A DNA stretch of 11,092 nt from assembly GCA_900771005.1 (NCBI GenBank), contig CAAGMI010000372.1:1-11092 (forward strand). The letters are read 5' to 3'. The notes beneath the pieces were generated by a model. That model was not told where the DNA came from and did no database searches. It was given only the letters and a program-made list of their open reading frames with translations. Source of the stretch: Rikenellaceae bacterium (lineage in GTDB: Bacteria; Bacteroidota; Bacteroidia; Bacteroidales; UBA932). Each line of letters starts with the position of its first letter. The stretch's first letter is position 1. Of this stretch, positions 1 to 6,900 are shown in pieces. The position numbers and the translations under genes are program-made.

Positions 1-46
1 AAACCGCGCCACGTTGCGCTACGTTCGCGAGCTGCGTCCGGCGCGG
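1..46 (-). terminator. GC-rich stem-loop with T-run at the window edge
   Basis: On the minus strand CCGCGCC (46-40) pairs with GGCGCGG (10-4) and is followed by TTT (3-1), where the window stops. It has the form of an intrinsic terminator for the leftward gene set, but the loop is 29 nt and the T-run is cut off, so it cannot be judged fully. Confidence 0.35.
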
Positions 47-51
47 CCTAT

Positions 52-72
52 TGTCCGTCTTCTAAACGGACA
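52..72 (-). terminator. Stem-loop after the 124-residue gene, no T-run
   Basis: TGTCCGT (52-58) pairs perfectly with ACGGACA (66-72) across a 7-nt loop, 25 nt past the stop codon of the small gene. No T-run follows on either strand, so it may act as an RNA 3'-end stabiliser or a non-canonical terminator. Confidence 0.4.
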
Positions 73-97
73 CGACACAAGCGGCTTCTGGCGCGAG

Positions 98-472
98 TCA
101 ATCCTTAAAGTCGGGCGGGATGACACCGTTCATGATGTAGGCGTCGATGTCACGGGCGCGTTGGTTACCCTTCTTGATCGGATCGATGAGGGCGTCGAAG
201 AACTCCTGCTTGTTCTTGTCGGAGAAATCGGGGTCGGCGTTGATCTTGGCTTCAAGTTCTGAAGTGTCACGCTCGAGGTTCTGAAGGAGCTGATACGGGC
301 CGTTCAGCCAGCCGGACTGGATGTCGCCGTGATCGGAATCGTCTCGGTGCATTTCACCCAACACCTCGGCCGTCGCCCTGGCAAGGGCAAACGACGTCAG
401 CGTGACCGCCGCAAGCTCCTTCACGTACTTTGTCTCGATGCCGCCAAATGACTTGTCCTTCTTCTCGTGCAT
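98..472 (-). CDS. Hypothetical 124-residue helical protein
   Basis: I do not recognise this family. The protein is short, highly charged and has no signal peptide or membrane segment, so it is probably cytoplasmic. Residues 12-42 form a likely amphipathic helix rich in Ala, Leu and Thr. An acidic, His-containing turn follows (DDSDHGD, 44-50), then a charged helical stretch at about 58-78 and a C-terminal section with PDFSDKNKQEFF (81-92) and the end motif PPDFKD. The start is supported by TTAAGG on the coding strand (481-486), 8 nt ahead of the ATG. The gene begins 41 nt after the stop of the SMEK gene, so the two may be co-transcribed. A stem-loop follows 25 nt after its stop. It is a plausible real gene because of the ribosome binding site, the syntenic orientation and balanced composition. 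A small partner of the SMEK protein is possible but is inference only. Confidence 0.7.
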   Translation of the reverse strand: MHEKKDKSFGGIETKYVKELAAVTLTSFALARATAEVLGEMHRDDSDHGDIQSGWLNGPYQLLQNLERDTSELEAKINADPDFSDKNKQEFFDALIDPIKKGNQRARDIDAYIMNGVIPPDFKD

Positions 473-513
473 AAGTCAAACCTTAACTTTGTGTTACAAT
501 GAAAGTACCCGCG

Positions 514-1488
514 TCATTCACCTGCTTGATTAAATTCACATTCAAAAACCTTTGCGTTCGGGCACATTCTGGCAATGGCTCTCGCAGCATCCTCTATGAG
601 TAACTTCGTCTTCTCAAGTAAGCTACTGGCGATCTCTACATCGCGATCCGCTGCCACATGCAAACAATCTAACTGTTGCTGGCATGACTGTATTTCCATA
701 ACCTTTTCCCATAACTCGGGAAAATCCATGCTCCGGCGTCTGAACTCATCAGCATAATCTAACGACGCAAAAGATTTACGATTCAAGTGTGTCCCAAGAT
801 GTGCATTGATAGTCGGGATGCCACACTCACAGTGGTTGCCATTCAAATACCCATGACATGTATCTAATGATATCCCAATCTCAAAATAAACTTGAGCAAA
901 ACCATTGATGAATAACCGAGCGTCTTCATTCGTCAGTTTTGCGGAAGACATCGAATTATCCTTGAGGCAGACATTGGTTATGAAATGCAATCTACAAGCA
1001 TCATATACGCGTTGTTGTACATCCAAATCGCTACCATTGCATCTCTTGATCAACGCCGGGACACCAAAAACGTTTTCAACTGGATCAAATTTAATTTCCG
1101 GCGGGACTGAAAAGTCCTCTTTCTTCCATGCAGGCGGATCTTCCGTAATTGAAAGATAGTAAAATGTGTATCCTTGATATTCTTTCTGTGCGGCAAGAGT
1201 TGAAAGCGCAGAACGGACCTTCCCAATGTCGCGCCGAGACGAAACCTGCACGACAATCTGCTTGCTGTTGTCGGCTAAGTCAATGGCTTCGGCATTGACC
1301 TTGGACGCATTCAAGTTTTTCAAATCCCAATTCATCAATGCGTTCAGAATGTCCCTGTAAACGTTCTCGCAAGCATGGTTGACGTCGTAGAAGCATACTG
1401 AATTCGACAACTTAACCTTATACATAAGCCAAGAAAGACACATGATGATGTGGTTAAGATACTTCTGGCTGCTGAGTTCAATATCCAT
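514..1488 (-). CDS. SMEK-domain protein with unassigned C-terminal half
   Basis: Residues 1-150 match the SMEK domain layout as I know it: an N-terminal helix, then YDVNHACENVYRDILNA (34-50), a WDLKNLN turn (54-60), N65 leading into AIDLAD (68-73), and IVVQVSS (78-84) followed by a helix with K90 and the segment FDPVENVFGVPALIKR (134-149). In family members the last core strand usually reads QVTS; here it is QVSS. Asp70, Asp73 and Gln81 sit where a PD-(D/E)xK-like nuclease fold would put acidic and Gln residues, but whether this one cuts nucleic acid is inference. SMEK proteins are often found in conflict-type loci, including some linked to ABC-ATPase systems; no ATPase is present here. Residues 180-324 are unassigned. 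They contain a Cys/His cluster (C211, H212, H219, C220, C222, H230, H234) that could bind metal, and a long helical end (about 255-305). AGAGAG lies 7 nt before the ATG. Its DNA is visibly AT-richer than the giant gene's repeats (18 of 60 bases are G or C at 841-900). Confidence 0.82.
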   Translation of the reverse strand: MDIELSSQKYLNHIIMCLSWLMYKVKLSNSVCFYDVNHACENVYRDILNALMNWDLKNLNASKVNAEAIDLADNSKQIVVQVSSRRDIGKVRSALSTLAAQKEYQGYTFYYLSITEDPPAWKKEDFSVPPEIKFDPVENVFGVPALIKRCNGSDLDVQQRVYDACRLHFITNVCLKDNSMSSAKLTNEDARLFINGFAQVYFEIGISLDTCHGYLNGNHCECGIPTINAHLGTHLNRKSFASLDYADEFRRRSMDFPELWEKVMEIQSCQQQLDCLHVAADRDVEIASSLLEKTKLLIEDAARAIARMCPNAKVFECEFNQAGE

Positions 1489-1519
1489 AAATCGACTCTC
1501 TAATTAACATCGTGATTTC

Positions 1520-1573
1520 AAAAATTGGCGATGCCCTTTTATTGCTTTTTACACCTTGCTTCTTCATGGGCAT
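1520..1573 (-). terminator. Possible weak terminator or inverted repeat after the 380-residue gene
   Basis: On the coding strand ATGCCC (1573-1568) can pair with GGGCAT (1536-1531) across a 31-nt loop, and a short T-run (1525-1520 region, reading ATTTTT) follows about 5 nt later. The loop is long and the stem only 6 bp, so termination would be inefficient. If real, it would partly separate the SMEK gene from the secreted module. The remainder of this 97-nt gap shows no convincing promoter; I looked for paired -35 and -10 hexamers with normal spacing and found none. Confidence 0.25.
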
Positions 1574-1585
1574 TCACTATCGCAA

Positions 1586-2728
1586 TCACCGTTTTGCGCC
1601 ACCAGTCGAACTCTTCTGGGAATCGAGAATTCTTGCATCTTTCTCGCGTTCCAGCTGAAGTGAACGGGTGAAAGCATCAACAAATTCATGCCCGTAAATT
1701 CTCAACACCGCGTGGCCTCCCATAAAACGTTGCTCCCGTCCTTTGGTTGCCTTCCGCATAGCGTCGTTCAAATGCGAACAATACCCAAAAAAACCGAGAT
1801 TTGAATCTTTTATTTCAGCATCTGAAGGTACGGGCAGATCACCAAGGGCAGACCGCCCATGCAGTATCTGAAAGATCTCATCCGCCATCTTCGTGCTTAA
1901 CCCATATATGCAGACGGCACTATGCTGCTTAAGATGCCAGAATGCATCAGGTGTATGTCTCCCGCCTCGATAACCATCTGGAAGATAGAAAGCGTATTCG
2001 CGAGGGCCGTCGTCCTTCACCTGGGGGTAATTAAAAATCAAATTTCCATTCTTTCTCATCCCTCGGAAATATCTAATTCCCGCCGCTTGACGAGGGATCC
2101 ACTGCTGCTCGAGCTTCTCGGATGCATCATAGATTGTCGTACAGCGAGGTATGCTGTATCGATGTGGCGACTCCTCATTCAGGATTGCCACCTGCCGATT
2201 GACATCATCCTGCACTCCATCGATCCGAGACATGAGTTTCAACACGCGATTTGTATCGCATTGCGCATTCACCGCCATCCCTCCAAGAAAAGATAGCACC
2301 GTATTTTCGCTCCACTTCTTGAGAAACTGGTTCCCGTATCCTCCCGACGTCTTCAGCCATTCGGCAATCGCCAGCATTCGGCGAGCGCTCGTTTCGTGCG
2401 CCTCAACATCCTCCAACGGAATCTCCACGAGTGCCAGTTTAGCAATTTGCCCCACGAAATCCAGACCGAAGTCACGCTTTTCCTGCTCGTAGGCGATCTG
2501 CTCGACATTGGTTTTCGGAAGCCAATCAACCCAGAATTGCGAATGGATATGCGGTGCGACCGGCGGCGTCGTCTCGCGATTCGTAACGAACGCATACGCG
2601 CCTTGCCGAGCAAGTTCAACTCGCAGCTGTTTGACCTGCTTGCGCAAGGCAATGTAGTCTTGGTTGGTGTCCGCCCAGACCACCAATCCCGCGACCGCAA
2701 CAACCAGAGCGGCAATAATCCGTTTCAT
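1586..2728 (-). CDS. Secreted protein, unnamed family, paralogue of the next upstream gene
   Basis: A 380-residue exported protein of a family I cannot name. Residues 1-19 are a classic signal peptide (KR near the start, then an Ala/Val/Leu core), with likely cleavage after VWA19. The mature protein starts with a helix containing ALRKQVKQLRVELARQG (27-43) and YAFVTN (45-50). Then come IHSQFWVDWLP (61-71), GLDFVGQ (88-94), a helical middle section with GGYGNQFLKKW (129-139), the signature AILNEESPHRY (181-191), AVCIYGLS (271-278) and a polar C-terminus. All these blocks recur at the same places in the 366-residue paralogue upstream, so the two arose by tandem duplication. Two Cys positions are shared (C157 and C273), which could form a disulfide in the periplasm. 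The ATG is supported by AAGAGGA (2743-2737) with an 8-nt spacer. No catalytic motif or known domain is visible. A binding or structural partner of the giant protein is inference from position only. Confidence 0.88.
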   Translation of the reverse strand: MKRIIAALVVAVAGLVVWADTNQDYIALRKQVKQLRVELARQGAYAFVTNRETTPPVAPHIHSQFWVDWLPKTNVEQIAYEQEKRDFGLDFVGQIAKLALVEIPLEDVEAHETSARRMLAIAEWLKTSGGYGNQFLKKWSENTVLSFLGGMAVNAQCDTNRVLKLMSRIDGVQDDVNRQVAILNEESPHRYSIPRCTTIYDASEKLEQQWIPRQAAGIRYFRGMRKNGNLIFNYPQVKDDGPREYAFYLPDGYRGGRHTPDAFWHLKQHSAVCIYGLSTKMADEIFQILHGRSALGDLPVPSDAEIKDSNLGFFGYCSHLNDAMRKATKGREQRFMGGHAVLRIYGHEFVDAFTRSLQLEREKDARILDSQKSSTGGAKR

Positions 2729-2736
2729 TATGGATG

Positions 2737-2743
2737 TCCTCTT
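2737..2743 (-). promoter_or_regulatory. Ribosome binding site of the 380-residue gene
   Basis: AAGAGGA on the coding strand lies 8 nt before the ATG at 2728. It sits at the end of a 97-nt gap that also holds an inverted repeat, CTTGCC (2795-2790) with GGCAAG (2759-2754). A competing small hairpin, GCCG (2792-2789) with CGGC (2781-2778), shares bases with it, so the two structures exclude each other. No T-run follows, so this is not a standard terminator. Confidence 0.6.
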
Positions 2744-2825
2744 TTAAGGGATACTTGCCCAACGAAAATCTCTATACGCCGTTGTGAGCGGCAAGCACCC
2801 TCATCAAATCTCTGCCCTTCTAACC

Positions 2826-3926
2826 TCACTTCTCACACTCTCTCCTATTACGATTCTTTATCCTTCGCATTGCATCGGTGGCATGATCGAGAAATAGATT
2901 ACCATAGATGGTTAAAATCGTATCAGCAGCTACAAAAGGCTCGTTCCGTTTTGTCTTCTCACGCCATATATCGTTTACACGCAAGCGGAAATCCGCACCA
3001 CTGTCATAATTCACGATTTCCGATGGCATTGGCTTTGGAATGTCACCAACCAGAGATCGAAACTCAATTATCGCTCGAATCCGATCCGACATCGTTTCGG
3101 ACAATCCACATACACAAACAGCATAATGACAGTTGTAATCCCATCGGTTTCTGACAGTGTTGTCACCCGTACACGGTGGAATGATGTAAAAAGAATATTC
3201 CACCGGCGAATCTTTTACATCTTCACAAGACAATCCAGCAAAACGTCCAACGTTTCTCTTAAAGAACTTCATAGCCGCCTTGTGATATGTACGCCATTGA
3301 CATTCAAGGCAATCTTGCGCTTCGTCAGAAGTTCCGACCTTCGGAAACTCGTACCGATGAGGAGACTCTTCATTCAATATGGCGACCCGGCTTTTTAAAT
3401 CTACATCAAGGCCATCAACAGCCGCCAAGAGTCGCAAAACATGATTGGTTTCACATCGCGGATTGACCGCCAAAGTTCCTATGGCGGTCAATGCTAACCC
3501 TTCTCCCCATTTCTTTAAAATGAAATTTCCGTATCCTGAAGTCGAATTTAACCAACTTGAAATTGCGAGCATTTGATCGGCTCTTTCTTGAAGCCTGTCC
3601 ACATCTTCAACCGGAACAACACTAAGAGACATCTGTTCAAGTTGTCCGATAAAATCCAACCCCAAACTGCGTTTTTCCGTTTCATACTCACCCTGCGCAA
3701 AACTCTCCCTTGGCAAATGGTCAACCCAGAACTTCGAGTGAATCGCAGGGGCCTTCTGATTCAAGGCAGCGCAATTCGTCACGAACGCATAAGCACCCTG
3801 CCGTGCCAACGCCACTCGCATTTGTTTAATCTGTTCACGCAAGGCAATGAAATCTTGAGCACCATCTGCGCAAGCGACGAATGCTGCAAGCGAAACAAGA
3901 GTTATTGCTATAGTACGTATCGTCAT
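2826..3926 (-). CDS. Secreted protein or lipoprotein, paralogue of the next gene
   Basis: A 366-residue exported protein of the same unnamed family as the 380-residue neighbour. I chose the ATG at 3926 over the in-frame GTG at 3932 because AGGAGG is 6 nt from the ATG but directly abuts the GTG. The N-terminus MTIRT is followed by a hydrophobic core and FVACADG. Cleavage after ACA20 by signal peptidase I is likely; C19 preceded by VA could instead be a borderline lipobox, which the paralogue lacks. Shared blocks are ALREQIKQMRVALARQGAYA (28-47), AIHSKFWVDHLP (61-72), GLDFIGQ (89-95), GYGNFILKKW (131-140), VAILNEESPHRY (181-192) and AVCVCGLSE (269-277). The shared Cys are C158 and C271. It has several extra Cys (52, 206, 209, 234, 252, 266, 273). 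The start is 12 nt after the giant gene's stop, so the two are translationally coupled or at least co-transcribed. No enzyme motif is visible; a role with the giant protein is inferred. Confidence 0.88.
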   Translation of the reverse strand: MTIRTIAITLVSLAAFVACADGAQDFIALREQIKQMRVALARQGAYAFVTNCAALNQKAPAIHSKFWVDHLPRESFAQGEYETEKRSLGLDFIGQLEQMSLSVVPVEDVDRLQERADQMLAISSWLNSTSGYGNFILKKWGEGLALTAIGTLAVNPRCETNHVLRLLAAVDGLDVDLKSRVAILNEESPHRYEFPKVGTSDEAQDCLECQWRTYHKAAMKFFKRNVGRFAGLSCEDVKDSPVEYSFYIIPPCTGDNTVRNRWDYNCHYAVCVCGLSETMSDRIRAIIEFRSLVGDIPKPMPSEIVNYDSGADFRLRVNDIWREKTKRNEPFVAADTILTIYGNLFLDHATDAMRRIKNRNRRECEK

Positions 3927-3932
3927 AATCAC

Positions 3933-3938
3933 CCTCCT
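3933..3938 (-). promoter_or_regulatory. AGGAGG ribosome binding site adjoining the giant gene's stop
   Basis: The coding strand reads TAA then AGGAGG then GTGATT then ATG. The perfect Shine-Dalgarno directly follows the stop codon of the 2379-residue gene and sets the start of the next gene at the ATG (3926), not at the GTG inside the spacer. This arrangement lets ribosomes finishing the giant gene re-initiate. Confidence 0.85.
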
Positions 3939-6900
3939 TTACGGAATGAGAAAATTGTTAAGCGAAAACGGGCTGTCGTATGAAGATAAAATGTCAATAT
4001 GATGCACGTATATCTTTCCTTTCGCCCGCTGCCCTTGTTCTCGATACCCGATCTGTAGAGCTGCCGCATTGGCGGGCAGCTCCCCGTCTTCATAATTGAA
4101 GTCGTAGAGATCTTCAACGGCGCAACCGAATTGAACATTCACAACCTCAAACCGTGTCTTACCGATCCATGGGACAACTTTCCGGATCGTGAAGCGATAG
4201 CGGGGATTCAACACACGACCTCGTCCGATGGTTCCAAATGCGTCAAAGTCATCAAACGCCGGATTACTTGTTACCACCTGCACGAGCAATGCATCATAAC
4301 CACCATAATTTGAAGAACTCCCGATGTTAAGGGTCAATCCCGGAACCCACGAAGGACTTAAACTCGTAAAAACGCCTGCTCGAATTAACTCATTTGTATC
4401 GTACCATCCGTTATTCAGCGGAAGGGTAATCTCGGCACCATCATCGGAATTAAGCAACAAACGTTCAGCTTCATACCTAACATGATTGTTGTAAAATTGG
4501 AGTAACTGCCGCCCCGTGTCCGTCAGGTATTCACATTGCGAACCATCAACAGTCATTGACGTTTTCAAGGCGAACGGCGTTCTCTGCGACAAGAACTTGC
4601 TAACCTCAGTAGAAGCATCCCAAATATATCTCTCGATTGTTGCTTCCCCTGAATCATTAAAATCTGCACCGCAATTGTGTGTTAACCACTCGGCAAAACA
4701 TGCCCCCAAAGAGTCAAACGCATTAAAATCAAACGACTCCGTTCGTGTAGGATGAAATTTTGCGTGAAGTTGTTGCTCTGATCTGGGCTCATAGAACAAC
4801 TTCAAAAACGACCTTGCATGCGGGGCTATGAAATTCGGTGGATTGTCGCGAAGAAAATACACCTTGCCGTCGATGGCATCCAGGTGCTTGTCATATTTCG
4901 ACTTGGAAATGGCCTTAACCGTCGCATACGCAGGATTGCCCTTGATTTTGCAAACTTCAAGCGGCATACTTTCGCCATAGCCAAGCTTTCCATCTTCATC
5001 AACGTCAATCCCAACTCTGATCTGAAGCTCTTCGGCAACTTCCTCATCCGCGCCGTCGAATTCAAGCGCAGCCTGAAGATCCGTGGCTGAAAGCGGAGTC
5101 TGGCTTTCTTCGATTACCTCACCGTTTCTGAAAGCGGCGCAAATGAAGCGATCAGCATATTTGTTAAAAACCGTCCGCATGCTATTATCGACCTTAACAC
5201 GCTCCGTAACCGCGACCTTGTTGTCGGAAGAAGCGGCGACGTAAAGATAATTACGATGCGCGGCGAAACTACATTGCTTTCCCTTAAGCATGATCGTCTC
5301 GCAATCAAAGTTCCCAGACGAATCGTCTTTCGGTGTGTCGTTCCGAATCTGGTTGCACTTGTTGCCGGCCTCCCAGAGGAGATCGTGTTCGATGTCAAAC
5401 ACATGAAGCAACGCCGTCTTTCCCTCGGCAACATTGCCACCTCGTTCGCTATTCTCGTGAATGTGGGCCGTCAGCAGTCCGTCTTCGTTTTCGGCTATCC
5501 ACCCAGTCCCAACAATCAGATTTGCAACTCCCTCCTTGCGTGTCGAGCTGTAATCATTGAATGTCTGCGCCGTTGGCTTACCGTCGATTTTGGCTTGCCA
5601 ACAATACCAAGGCGCACTTGAGCTGTCATCATGCCCGTCACAATTGAGCCACTTCATCGACAGGCGATACGAATTGTTCTTGCGAAGCCGCGCCGTTGTC
5701 GTCGCCGGAGCGTCCGGGGCACCCATCGTCACGTGAATTGTTCGCCGATCAACAGGTCCCAGACCCTCAATCGAAAGATCCCACGCCGCCCAGTCGCCAG
5801 TAATATTGAAATTTATCTCCCGGAACTTGTCCTCGCTGGGTTTTATGCCACAATCCGACGCATCAGCCGGATCCGACCCGTTGGCAACTTCGACATTATC
5901 ATTCACACCGTCCCCATCCGTGTCTCGAACACGGGGATTGCAGTTATTACGGTATTCATCGAGGTTAGAAAGACCATCCCCGTCGAGATCGCCGTCTGCT
6001 CCGTCCGCACCAACAGCACTCGTCGGATCCAAGCCATTCGCCACCTCCCATCCGTCTGGCATCCCATCCCTATCTGAGTCCGGCCTCAACGGGTCAAGCC
6101 CTGCTGTTTCGGTTTCGTATCTGTCATCCAACCCGTCTCCGTCCGTATCAGCATTCGCGGGATTCGTTCCAGCAGCAACCTCCGCCCCGTCATTCAGTCC
6201 GTCCCCGTCCGTATCCGCCAGACGCGGATTCGTGCCAAGTTGCATCTCCTGAAGGTTCGTAAGCCCGTCACCGTCGGTGTCGGCGGCCGCCTCCCCCGTC
6301 GAGCCGCTCGGCGTAAGCGGGTTGAAGTTATTCGCGACTTCCCAACCATCGCTTAACCCGTCACCATCCGAATCCATACGGCGCGGGTCTGTGCCGAGAG
6401 TATCTTCAGCTCCGTCGCTCAACCCGTCACCGTCCGTGTCAGCAACCGCTACGCCCGTGCCCAGGGCCACTTCGCGGCCATCGATCAACCCGTCTTCATC
6501 GGTGTCCGCCTTGTTCGGGTCGCCGCCATATGTCTGCTCCTGAATGTTCATAAGGCCGTCGTTGTCGGGATCGCCATTCGCTCCGTCATCACCGATGGAC
6601 GAAAGCGGATCCAACCCGTGGTCACGCTCCCAGCCGTCGCTCAGTCCGTCGCCGTCACTGTCCGCATTTACCGATGAAGTTCCGATCTCAACCTCGACCC
6701 CATCCGCAACGCCGTCTCCGTCCGTATCAGCCGCACAGGGGTCGCTCCCCCACTCATTGACTTCCATGCCGTCCGTCAGCCCGTCACGATCAGTATCGAC
6801 ACGCTTCGGGTCAGTCCCATATCCCAACAAGAATACAAGTCCCATTCCCTCGGAAATCATGTCGTAATTGTAATCGCAATATTGGGAATATCCCCTAAAG

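Noticed and set aside
1489..1585. A separate promoter for the SMEK gene
   Set aside because: TTGAAA and TAATTA occur, but only about 9 nt apart, too close for a sigma-70 type promoter; no other pair fits.
2396..3154. A 252-codon plus-strand frame spanning the gap between the two paralogues
   Set aside because: It overlaps two genes with signal peptides and mutual homology on the other strand, and its product looks like random translation (rich in His, Arg and Ser with no domain).
3942..4000. A C-terminal sorting signal (PEP-CTERM, LPXTG or type IX) on the giant protein
   Set aside because: The tail ends in a polar segment and NNFLIP with no hydrophobic helix, basic cluster or sorting motif.
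5850..6806. Regular DNA repeats that could suggest a CRISPR array
   Set aside because: The repeated tracts are imperfect, have no uniform spacers, and stay in the reading frame of the TSP3 motifs.
5806..6867. Plus-strand frames encoding Ser/Pro-rich repeats (PSPSVSA-like)
   Set aside because: These are the reverse complement of the Asp/Gly codons of the TSP3 motifs, so the repetition is a shadow of the calcium-binding array.
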